From the NCBI GenBank assembly GCA_036924285.1, contig JAYKYS010000009.1, forward strand, positions 5,456,001 through 5,520,000: 64,000 nucleotides of DNA, read 5' to 3'. Of the stretch, positions 46,801 through 57,359 are shown piece by piece; position 1 is the first letter of the stretch; the number at the start of each line of letters is the position of its first letter. The notes below the pieces were generated by a model. That model had not been told where the DNA came from. It did no database searches and saw nothing but the letters and a program-made list of their open reading frames with translations. The position numbers and the translations under genes were made by a program. This DNA comes from Asterella californica (lineage: Eukaryota; Streptophyta; Marchantiopsida; Marchantiales; Aytoniaceae).

Positions 46801-48143
46801 TGTCGTAACTGACACTTGAGGTCACTAACTAGGTGTCTACACCTCTAGTAGCTCCAAAAACACCCACGTGGTAGCTCTACTAGCTCACCCAAGACAACTG
46901 CCACCAACTGCCTCCATACGCGTCTCTACGGTATAGGCAAACACTACCACAACTATAGCTTACCCCTAATATTGTGAGGTTGCCCTACCACTCCTCTAGG
47001 GACGTGCGAGAAGGTCTCCTACTACCTTATACAAGTCCATAAGTACTTGCACGCATCCCTGTAGGACACCAAGAGCTATTGGTATAGTGATAAAGCCAAA
47101 GCTAAGACTACAGAGTTAGGAGTCCAGGTCCAGAAATAGTGTTGGGATGGGTGACCAGCTGGTTTTACCCTTCCCATACAACTGAAGCTTGGATACCTCT
47201 CTCACGCACGCCAGCAAGCTGGCTTGCGGCGGGCTCGAGCTCAGGCTCAGGCTCAGCTCCGCTCCGCCTCCGCACTCTCGCACTCCGCTCTCACGCACAT
47301 CTGCTCCTCCGAACACCACCACAACAGATTCGCGAATGCACAAGACACACTTCGCGAATGCGCACACACACAACAAAACTCCTAAACTTGAGTTTCCACA
47401 CGAAATTGCACCAAAATCTGACGTAACTAGCCTTTTTGCACGGCAGCGAACTTTGACATGCCATAACTTCTTCAATCCTTGGCCAAACTCCACGAAACTT
47501 AGTGCACTAGAATCGTCTCTCAAATGCGCTTCCAAAGAGCCCACTCCGGCCTGACATTGACAAGTACTCCGTCTGCCACGCCCAAATGTGCAGTCCAGCT
47601 CCAACAACACACTTCAAGAACATTCCGCAAAATTTCTGCAGCGCTTCCGCATGACAGAAATCTCCACTCGACCCCAACAACAGCAAATCGATCTGCGACC
47701 AGCAATGTAGCATGCGCCCACACACCTCGATCACAGCTTCACACAATCAAGCACGAACGACAACGTCCGAAGATACCAGCGGACGATTTCAGATTTCAGA
47801 TCAGCGAGCTCTTACTGAACTCCGCCTTGACCTGCACTCAGTTCTTCGAGTAATCTGCATTGAGAAATTACCATCTCCAACACTACAACAAAGATTACTC
47901 ACAAACGGTCAAGCCAAACCCACTCTAAACGCGAAGAGAATCCGGGTTACAATCAACTAGACTATCCACCATAGCCTGGAGCTTGAAGGCTCAACTCGAA
48001 GAACTAAGGCCTCCAAGCCCTACCTGCGAAGTATACCCCTAGTGGGCTCTCTCACCAACTCGTCCTAACGGCACTAACGGCCTTACTAGGATGCGCCACT
48101 TCGCACTCAGTCAACCTAGCGGAGGTACCAAACTGGCGTGACA
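46801..48143 (-). repeat. 5' LTR-like terminus of the DNMT element
   Basis: Starts TGTCACGCCAGTTTGG at 48143 and probably ends CAGTTACGACA at 46801, 1343 bp. The first 250 bp match remnants A and C. No second copy is found at the 3' end. ORFs of up to 164 codons inside it look accidental. Confidence 0.65.
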
Positions 48144-48451
48144 GATGGGAGAATACTCGGGCGAGAAAATTTAAATCCTTGGCATCTGTATCCTTCTATG
48201 TCGTGGAGGCAAAGCGGCTCGATAGAATCTAACGACACTGCTGGAGGTGATGGAGACACTGAGGCAGAGACGTGAGACAACTGCGACGGAGAGGTCGAAG
48301 ATACAAAGAGAGGACTATCAGGACGGGAAGGAGGAAATGGACTGCTGGATTTGTCATCATCAGAGACTGTTTTCTCATCATCGGACACAGTAATTACATT
48401 GTCGTTGTCAGAAACCGTAATAACATTGTCAGCATGCGATTCGATAGACAT
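48144..48451 (-). pseudogene. N-terminal exon of the HUH protein, upstream of the Ty3 insertion
   Basis: A frame starting MSIESHADNVITVS, rich in Asp/Ser, then proline-rich, and ending CLHDIEGYRCQGF, SRPSILPS. It joins exactly in frame to HPLLPSRYLSFSETE at 33073 when the Ty3 element and one GATG are removed. The start codon choice is a guess. No domain was recognised in this part. Confidence 0.55.
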
Positions 48452-49839
48452 AGCATTCGCAGTATAATACCTCTATCAGAAACAGTGTGCGGAACAGGTG
48501 AGAAAGATAGTAGCATGCAAATGATGTACGCAAGGTTTCGACATTGGAGGTGATGTTCAGGTAGAGAGCGGAAGAGGTGGGCAAGGAAGTAGCATGCAGC
48601 GAATGTACGTACGGCATCTGAGACAGTCCACGACTCGTCTGGATCATGCAGCATGCGGCGTCTTAGATAGTCGCCGAATCGTCATGATCGGACAATAGAC
48701 ATCGACAAATCTGAATAGAACGATAGACAAAACGAAGGACGACGCATCCGTCATCCAGAACATAGCAGCATGTGGGTTAATGCTAACGAGGAAGAGAGAA
48801 AGTGAAAGAACGAAAAGCGCGAGGTACGAAGATAACGAAAACAGCAGCAGATGAAAAACATTGGACGCAAGAAAGAGACATTCGTAAAAGCCGTCGTCAA
48901 GAAAGTGAACTTTTTCCCTTGAAGCGAACTGCGATGCGCGCCAACATGATGGTGAAAGTGAAACCTGGGCCAAAACAATCTCGATTGCTCGATTCTCCTC
49001 GAAAGGAGAACCGAGCAAACGAAAAAGAAGCAGTCAGAGATTGTACGTTCGTATTGCGCGAGAAAGAATGAAGAATCCACGACCATGACAGCCAATAAAC
49101 AATGAGGAAGCGACGACCATGACAATTCTCGACCAGCAGAAAAAAGTGGAATGTAGACCGAGACGAACATCACCGCGCAGGGCGTTATCGACGACGAGCA
49201 GAAGGCCGCCAACACGATATTGTCACAGAAGGAGAGGACGATCGCCGCGCATGACAGAAGAAGAACGACGGCTTGTTTCGACGCACACGCTGACTTGCCA
49301 ACACGATTCGAGCTAGTCGCATCCTGCGTATAATTTTCTTCTCGCGACTTAAATCTCAACTCGTCGAACCAGCGTTCGAGATAATGGGAGAAAACGGTCT
49401 CGATTGGTCGTATTCCTCAATAGAAAAAGAGACGAAATGATAAACAAGCAGCATGAGAACGAACGTTCCTATAGCGCAAGAAACAATGACGATTCCATGA
49501 CCATGAGAGGCAAGAATGAGGAATCCATGAGCAGGACGATGAGCGAGCAGCAAGAAACGATGAAACGTAGACGGAGACGAACATCACCGCGCAGGGCGAG
49601 GATGAAAACGCCGCCAGCACGACAGGACGAACGCCGTGCATGTCGCAACAAGAACGAGGGCTTCTTTCCACGCAGGCGGTCGGCTGCCAACGCCCTGCAA
49701 AAAAAGACGCTCGGAGGTGACCGCTAATGTTGCCACGTTATGCGTTCGAATTTCTTCGCGCGCCTCTAACCCCCGCTCGTCCAACCGCAGTTCGAGATAA
49801 CGGCCCAGCGGGTTTAGCTCACGTCCTCGCTGCCAAAGG
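48452..49839. repeat. Upstream region of the HUH element with a tandem repeat of about 415 bp
   Basis: Two main copies plus part of a third. acgaacatcaccgcgcaggg occurs at 49163 and 49577. 'cgttcgagataatgg' (49373) and 'agttcgagataacgg' (49789) mark two ends. 'aatctcgattgctcgattctc' (48978) pairs with 'gtctcgattggtcgtattcc' (49396). ORFs on both strands here are rich in Arg/Ser and look accidental. Confidence 0.7.
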
Positions 49840-49860
49840 TGTGTTGTGGATGCTTATTCA
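49840..49860 (+). repeat. Right copy of the 21-bp direct repeat
   Basis: Identical to 30643-30663. Followed by tacggccaagcag, unlike the left copy. Confidence 0.8.
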
Positions 49861-51326
49861 TACGGCCAAGCAGTGGACCCAACACTTGATACTCTTTAGT
49901 GGAGAAAATCAAGTACTTTAAAGAAAGATGTGCATGAAAGAACTCTAAAGAAAGACGTGGAGATATCTTTTTTTCTATACTAATTAAACAATAACCTCGT
50001 AATATAATTCACAAAATATATATACCTGTACTCGTTATATATCCCACGAATAATATTCTCCTGGCTATATTGCACGACAACAGAATACTGCACTACCAGA
50101 AATTGTCCCCTTCTGTCTCGCTTGTCTTCTTCCTTCCCTCCGATAGAAAGCTCATTTGTGGCATGCATATTATTGGGCTGATGGAGGTTTATTAACATTT
50201 ATTTTTCTTCTGTTTGCGATATGCAATAATCGGAATGGCCAAGAACAGAGGTGAGAAAGTCACCGAAAGCCTACCACGTGACCGTGATTGGAACCAGGGA
50301 AGGGGAGAACGCAATGAGGGCTGTACTATACAGGGAGCTGAAAGGGAATATTAATAATTATTGATATTGACGATAATGGAGAACCTACTGATTCGGTTAC
50401 ATGCCCTGGAACGCCCTGCCCTGCTTGTTACTTACGCGAAATCACCCAAAAAAATTCCTTTACCGGAATGGCCGTCGACTTTTACGGCGTAACTTTGACG
50501 CACCCTACTTACCGGTTGCGAGCATTCGTCCTGTCTATCTGAGCTGCAAGGAAGGAATAGGAGGCAGGGGGACGGGAGGCCAGGGCAGCAGGAAGGCGGA
50601 AGGCAAGGCAACGAAAGCAGCAGGCAGCAGCTCTGCGCTCTCTGTGGGCTCTGTGTCTGATTGAAGCGCACAGCCTGAAGTTGGGAAGAGTGAGAGGAAG
50701 GGTGGTGACAGGAGACGAAACGAGGGGAGAAAGAGTAGAGCAAAGGAAGGAAGGGGAGAAAGTGGCAGTGGGGGTTTTGCAGAGATCGCTCACTGGTCTT
50801 GTCCCAGGTTGAGGGTGGGTGGAGAAGGCTCGCGGGACTGTATGTGCGTAGAAACGGGGAGTCAATGGAGAATTTGCGGATGATGGGGGAGGTTTGCATG
50901 CCATTGATTCACGTGTGAACATCTTCTAGGTAGGAAAGTGAAGTGAGGTAGAGGTGGAGTGTTCGTTTGAATGGAGGAGTGAGAGCGATAGGGAGAGCTA
51001 GGAGAGTCAGGAAGCGTGGTGGTTACCACAGGGAGAGATTGAGCAGGAGACGGAAGAGGAGGCGGCAGAGGGAGTCATCCATTTTGGAGCAAGCATACGG
51101 AGAGAGTCGAACAGGAGGAATTTCGACACACGAAGAAGTTGGCACGGGGATTTTCTCTAGGGAATCAATTAGGTCGAGGATTTTGTTGGATACTGTGTTG
51201 GCACCCTCTCTGCGCATCCGTCCCCTCTCCCCTCACGGAAGTAGGAAGAGGGGAGGGGGGGAGGTGACCCTTCCTGGGCATTAAGAATCGCGGGCTGTTT
51301 GTTCTGATTTTTCTGAGTATCAGAGG
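49861..51326. other. Intergenic region and 5' part of the BTB gene
   Basis: AT-rich to about 50.4 kb, then GC-rich and purine-rich up to the BTB start codon at 51327. The latter part probably includes promoter and leader. No separate gene is supported. Confidence 0.5.
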
Positions 51327-54300
51327 ATGAAAGCTGCGTTACCTCAACCGATGGTGGAGGGCAAGCAACCCCAAGCGTCCACCTCCGTCGAAGCAAGCAC
51401 AGCTCTCTGCGAACATGTTCAAAGACAGGGATTGGATAATCACCTCTTTTCAGACATTACTCTTTCTTTCTGTGGCAAAGATCATCAGCTCCATCGAATT
51501 ATCCTATCGCAGAGCTCTTACTTCCATTCCCTTTTGTCCGGCCCGTGGAAAGAGCACGGCAAGTCGCGGATTGAACTTCAAATCGATGACCCCAATGTTA
51601 CTCCTGAAGGTTTAGAGATCGCATTCGCATACATGTATGGTATGAGCCCTGTTTTCACTCCGGACAACGTGATATCGGTTCTGGCTGCGGGATGCTTTCT
51701 ATGTCTCGAAAATCTGTGCGAAAAGGGTGTCCAGTTTATCGTCGAGGATTTGAAAGTGGAAACATTTGTTGGATATCAACAACTCTCTGAAAGGCATTGC
51801 TACGGTAGATTCGCAGATGCTATTCGTAACGCTTGCTGGACTTTCCTGTGTACCCACGCATCAAAGGAGCTACTACATCTTCTGCCCAAGTTCTCTCTGC
51901 AGGTTATCCTCTTACCGTACTACCTTATCTTAGATTTTCTCTGCTTGAATTCTGACATGTAATCAAAATGCTTGTTGTGATCATGGAAATTTGCAGGAAG
52001 TAGAATGGTCTTTGTAGACTTTACTTATCACCCGACGCCGCTCCCATTTTTCTGATGAGACTGTCAAAGCGTTTGTCTTGAAGATGTCAGAGCCTGCGTA
52101 GCTTAGGCCGGTCATGAAGCTTCGTCAGTCTGTAAAATCATGGTATATGCGCATGTGTCAGATTCGTCGTCTCAGTATGACATGCTACAGTAACTTGCAG
52201 ACCTGGCCAGATTCGAACATTGCTGTTACTGAAGGTTACTCTACATATGGATGTGATGGAATGTCGTTGTCGAAGATCAAATTTCTGTCCTTCACACGTC
52301 AGTCTCAAGTCAATTCCAAGTTTACCAACCCTAAAACAAAGCCCATTCCGATATGGTTGCAAAACTCATCGACTCAGTCTGCACACTGTATGACCTGGTC
52401 CGAAAGCGATTCAGACTTAGTGACTTACCCCGCGGTTCATCCTGTATGTCTAGCCAACCATCTTGTCAGTGGGTTCAACATATTTGTAAGTACCTCCCGT
52501 TTTTCCTTCGTTCAGGTGCTGTGTCTCCTACTCAAGTCGGATGAGCTATGGGTTCCAAGTGAATCCGAACGGTACAAACTTGCAAAGCAAGCATTGATTG
52601 AGTGGAAGCTTGCACGTGTAAAAGCGACGAATGTTACTCCAGACTGTACAAATACAAGGAAGCCTCGAACGAAGCCTTCTTCTGCCAGAAAGTCCGCCAG
52701 GAACTCAAGTTCCGCTCCCGGCACACGATCCAAAAACTCTCTGCAGAAAACTACTCGACTTAGTGTGAAAGAAAGAGGAACGAAAAAGAAGGAGACAACA
52801 GCTCCAGTTGTGGAGCCAGTAGAACCGGTTAGTCCACCGAAGGTGGAAGTTGTTGAGACCGACTTGAGGAGGTTACAGAGGCTATGGGAAGCAGATGATC
52901 CGATGGACAGAAACAAAGAAGATACGTTCCAAAAGGTGGCAGAACTTTTCACAGACGGCGGGATAATTTTTGCTCACATGGAGGCGGATGAGGTTCTTCA
53001 AGCAAAGAAAGAGTTGGAGGATGCTGGCTTGCCTACGGATGCTGCTGATGATAGTATATGGCAGCTTGTTCTTCTCAAATCTCGTGTGCTTAAGGTACTT
53101 CGTTGTTCGATTTAAATGCTGGTTCACACATATTGTTGCCTCTTGTAATCTTTTTCGCTGTCCATGTGTACGGTAGTCGTTTTCAGATATTTTTTCTCTT
53201 GATCTCTGCGTGTGTAGCCGAGGTGTAGTTTGATTAATAGTCTCCTCTTCGTTGAGGTTCTTCTTATATGGTTTCCGGTCATTTTAGTCCCATTCCAGCA
53301 GGCGCCGAAACGTATAAGGTAAAGGTAGCAAAAAGACTTTGCCTAATGCATTGGATGGCTTCCTGCAACCAGTGAAGGAGCATGATGAGCTTACTTGATT
53401 CACACTCCTGCTTGGCACTGCACCCCCCATATCTCCCTGCAAGCCAATGAAGGCTCTGTTCCCTCTCTCCCAGTTGACTATCAGTAATCCTTGATGATCC
53501 CCGTGCTGTCTTTATATTATCGATTGCAACGAAATCTGAGGGTATGCGTTCCGGTTGCGGTGAGGGTAAGGTCTGATAGCTACCTTCAGTCTGATCGCAG
53601 TTTAAAAGCGCGTCCATTAAATTAATTACATTTCGTAACTTACTGCGTGGGATGGAAAAAAACTTCTTTTCTGCGGTGGTCGGTGAACAACGACGCAAGG
53701 ACTGAGCCAGAGCCTTGTCTTGAGAACTTTTTAGAGCATGAGCCTATGACAAGTGCCAGGATCACGTTACAGTGTCAATTCCTTGGGGGGTGCCACGGGT
53801 TGTCTTCAAGATGGAGGAGAAGCTTTTGTTTTTCTACTTGCTGCGGTATAAGGTTACAGAATAAGCCAGCAAGAAGTTCATCCATCAAGAGCCTTCAAAC
53901 TAAGATCGTGTTTTGGCAGTTTCGGGATACGCACAATCTGCTCGATGAATCGTCTGAGGACGAGGACGACGAAGAGATGGATGATGACGAGGACGACGAT
54001 GATGACGACGATGAGGTGAGGGGCCCAACTTTGCTGATAGATGTCGTGTATCTGCACAGTCTCAGTGTTCGCTGCCCATAAGGTCTTCCACCTTTGTCGT
54101 TACGGAAAGTAGGAATACTAATATCGGCTGTGGATAAGGGACAAGAGCCAAGAGTCGTTTTCCTCTACTTACGCCCTTGAACTTCCTGTTATTTTACGTT
54201 TAACCAATGAGCAGGCCGATGATGAAGATGATGACGAGGCCAGCGATCGTGACTCATCTGACTCAGATGGATGGAGCACTGATCGAAGCTCACAAGAAGC

Positions 54301-55203
54301 GGATGATGAGAGTAATAGTAGCGATGCCAGAGGACGTGATGGTATAGCTGGCTCAGGACAGGTACTTATCGTTCGTCTTCTCTTAGACCCCATAATCTTT
54401 ACGTTAAGCCCTCTAGCTGGGCAGCGAATGGTTCCTTAGATTGCGTCGAACAGGTTTTCGACGGAGTTGGAGGTTATATATCCTCCCAAATGTGTTTTAG
54501 CACAGGAAATTATATGGAATGTCGAGCTTCTGGTCGATTTGAAGTAATGGACTACTGGTTACTAGCATTCCCAGACCGATAGAGTTTGCTCCCGGTGTCA
54601 TAATTAAAGTGGAAACTGGTGTTGCAGGCCTGTAAACGACTGAAGACGCAGAGCACAACCATCGTGTGCTTCGCATGTTCAGATTCAGTAGGGCAAACCG
54701 ATAATTTGGGTGCTGGTGGTGACGGAAAGCGAAGGCGGACTACTGGGGGCTTTACATGGGCTATTAAGCCGGATGTTGGCATGCAGCTAGCAGATTTTCC
54801 ACCCTTTCGCTTTGGTGCTGAGTTTACGCTGAAAGATAAACGATGGACACCTTCTGCAGACTTGAAGTTACGAGAGGTCTTCTACGGCGGGTCTATGTGG
54901 AAAATCGTGGGGTCTAACTTAAATCAAGATAAAGAGGAGTGGCTGTTTGGCGTACATTGTCGACCGCTTGATACTTGGGAGCCTCACACTTACCAAGATA
55001 ACCGCAAGAGGGTCCCTTTTACTGCCAAACTTTACATCAAGACCTGCCAAGGTTTAAGGTGCGTGTCAGGAAATGCTGTGCGAAAGATGCGGCATCATAC
55101 TTCGCACATGCGTCACTCGGTCAGTATGCATTTGTCGAAGAAGGATATTGTAGAAAATGAACCTTTGCGGGTGTCGGCCGTTGTCCAGCTTATGGATGAT
55201 TGA
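51327..55203 (+). CDS. BTB/POZ domain protein, germ cell-less-like, multi-exon
   Basis: Exons supported: 51327-51902 (BTB: LFSDITLSFCGKDHQLHRII, LSQSSYFHSLLSGPW, then a BACK-like AIRNACWTFL); 52516-53094 (LLKSDELWVPSESERYKLA, later DAADDSIWQLVLLKSRVLK); 53920-54015 and 54215-54361 (acidic, Asp/Glu/Ser-rich); 54628-55203 (PPFRFGAEFTLKD, REVFYGGSMWKIVG, stop at 55201). All have CAG acceptors and GT donors and keep phase 0. One or two small exons between 53.1 and 53.9 kb are unresolved, so the span is certain but the exact mRNA is not. BTB proteins of this type usually bring substrates to cullin-3 ligases; here that is inference. The Arg/Lys/Ser-rich segment after the BACK region may be a nuclear signal. 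Confidence 0.8.
51903..52515 (+). other. First intron of the BTB gene
   Basis: GTTATCC...TTCGTTCAG, 613 bp. Joining the flanks gives LPKFSLQ-VLCLLLKSDELW, a normal family reading. The ORF that opens at 52114 starts inside the intron and only its end is coding. Confidence 0.75.
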
Positions 55204-57359
55204 GAGTTGAGAAGTTGCGGCTGCTTCCGAAGTTACTGAGATGCTTTGGTTCAACTCTGAAGAGTAAGGCAGGTGATTGAGAGGCTCCCATGCAAAAGGT
55301 TGCCATGTACATGATGACGGAACATTTTTGGAGACTTTGGTCACATATTACTTCCCTCACTCAGAATGCAAGGGGTTTGGTAGGGATCATGTGCTCTCAG
55401 TACATTCCATTTTGTTAGCGCGCAGGGAGGAGAGAGGGGCCTTCACTTAGCAGCTGTAGATGCCACATTGTAGTGGGTGTGGGAATACAAGGAGTCACAT
55501 CTGAACAGGTTCGGTAGAATAAGTGTAAAATCCATGCTATAGAGTGTAAATTCAACAGCCACAAGACTCGTAATTTTGTCCTTCATTTCCATATTCATCT
55601 CCAGCTTGTATGAACCAGATATACATAGATAATTTAATTGCCCAAAAAGCATTTGCTGACGTGTATCATTTGAAATTGGGTTTCAGATAATCTGGAACTC
55701 TGAATTCAGCACTGAGAAAGTCTCCCCTTTCTAGTATGAATTCATCTTTCCAGTTTGGGTCTTTGATGTAATGATATTCAAACTCTTCAATTTCGAGAGT
55801 TCCCTAGCAGTTTTAGATGCACGTCACTTATTCTCGAGCTTTTGACTCCTTCGCTTGGGGCTGACTTTAACTTGGTTCAGTGGAACCCTCTCGTTATGAA
55901 TAGTCGGTTCCCCTAGTCTGCGGAGTTTCGCCGGTCCAGATGTTGAATGTTGCTCGTCTGTTCTTGGATACCGCGTTGCAGTTGTGCTCTGCACACCTTA
56001 ATGAGTATTGTGCTCATCCGTCATCGGACACTTGAGACGTGTTTCGACGTACGTATATCCGAAGAAAGTACGTTTCTCGTGTTGCTGTGCAGTTGGCAGA
56101 ACACACAGATCAGTCGCGAAAGTCATGGGCCGCAAACCAAGGTTGTGCTCCCTTCGGCACCGTAAGTCCTTCACGTAAACGAACCTGCTTCCCCGTACTA
56201 TCGGATAATCGGAGAAGCTGTCTTTATCCTCGCTTGTGTAGTGACGTAATCAGACCACCAACAGCCAGTAGCGATTGGTGTGTGACATGAGGCAACAAAC
56301 TTTGGTTTAAATTGCGATGCGAGTTGAAGTTCGGACAGTTATGGTTCTTGTCCACTTCCGATGGGCGCTGACTGGAATACTGCCTAGAAATAAGGAAAGG
56401 AACTGGAGCACGCGCCGCCAACGCATAATTAGAACGCATATAGAAAAGTTGGGCTAGAGCTAGGCGGCACAAGCCTATAAGGGCGAGAGTTGGAGTCGAG
56501 CCAAGGACATCAGGCAATAGGCATGTGCCGCATGTAGATACACACTGGGGCATACGCTTGTCGAAATGTTCCCTGTACTATACTGTTCATTTCGCATAAT
56601 ATATATGGTGATACGTCGCAGTTTCTTCTCACTGTCCTGTTCTTAATGGTTCTCTGGAGATAAGAAACAAAAATCTGCTCGGGAAACAAGGAAACGAATG
56701 ATGACTGCATGACTGCATGATTTCTTGCAGCTCGCGGTTCGTCCCGCAAAATGCGGCAGCTTCTTTCGCTAATGTCTTGCAGAACAAGCTGCCTTGAGGA
56801 ACTCCGCGCGACTGCTGCATGACTGCGGTGATGACGTTCGAATGACAGTTCCGTATACCTGGCGGAGGATGATTATGGACCTGAAAAGTCACCTGATGGC
56901 GCGGAGTGGCGGATTGTGGAAGATGAGTAGCAACCAGCTTTGCTGTGCACGCTGTTTGTGGGGTCGTTTGGCCTTTGGTCCTGATTGTAGTTGTTCGCTT
57001 TTATCTGCTTTCGCGCGCATCGGATTACGCACCTGAGTTGGGATCTTGTGCCGCTCTGTTGCGTTAGGCTCTCGCCGTGATCTGTGCTTTCAGAAGGTGC
57101 CAGACAACACGGCGGTAAGGTTTTTTCCAGAGGTTTTCTGCGCACATACCAGACGATAAGTCGGGAAGCAGCCGTGGAGTGACACCCTTGACGCAGCTGC
57201 ATTTCTGCAATTTTACTATGTTTCAGGTTTACAGGAGGCAGTGTTCGTGTGAAGTTGGCGGATTCTACGTAGTAGATTTCGCGAGTAGCAAAACCGACGT
57301 TGATGTTTGGGCTCTTTCATTGCCGGAGCGTTGAGTTGAGTTTATAAAGACGTTGCACC
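55204..57359. other. Region between the BTB gene and CTC1
   Basis: 3' flank of the BTB gene, then the promoter side of CTC1. Small ORFs only; nothing recognised. Confidence 0.5.

Larger units (their letters stand above)
33074..48143 (-). mobile_element. Ty3/Gypsy element encoding a DNA cytosine methyltransferase and a PHD finger
   Basis: Minus strand, 5' to 3': LTR-like terminus (48143-46801), primer site, gag, retropepsin, C5 DNA methyltransferase, RT, RNase H, integrase, PHD finger, GT-rich 3' part. A 5.7 kb element (33790-39516) interrupts the integrase; without it the length is about 9.3 kb. The two ends differ: 5' TGTCACGCCAG, 3' GCGCACGACA, with no 3' LTR in between. Yet a 4-bp GATG flanks both and the host frame is restored by removing it. 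Single stops and a few frameshifts are spread over the genes, so this copy is defective but rather fresh. Confidence 0.85.
30643..49860 (-). mobile_element. HUH-endonuclease (Rep-like) transposon, split by a nested Ty3 element
   Basis: The outer parts are 30643-33073 and 48144-49860, about 4.1 kb when the insert is removed. They carry one minus-strand gene with HUH and Tyr motifs, whose frame continues across the insertion site. A 21-bp exact direct repeat (core TTGTGGATGCTTATTCA) marks 30643-30663 and 49840-49860; these are proposed limits. Tandem repeats lie in both outer parts. Among known groups, Replitrons (HUH endonuclease without helicase, described in green algae and relatives) look closest; this is from memory. 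Confidence 0.55.

Noticed and set aside
47116..47853. Overlapping ORFs of 80-164 codons on both strands
   Set aside because: They lie inside the LTR-like 5' terminus of the DNMT element, have no domain, and overlap one another in several frames.
48751..49727. Long ORFs on both strands (up to 202 codons)
   Set aside because: They are a by-product of the 415-bp tandem repeat. Composition is dominated by Arg/Ser on one strand and Ser/Leu/Phe on the other, with no homology or start context.
52114..52515. Separate gene starting at 52114
   Set aside because: The start lies in the first BTB intron. Only the part from 52516 on has family similarity.
55947..57036. Small ORFs between the BTB gene and CTC1
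   Set aside because: All under 110 codons, in conflicting frames, without motifs; taken as promoter and flank.
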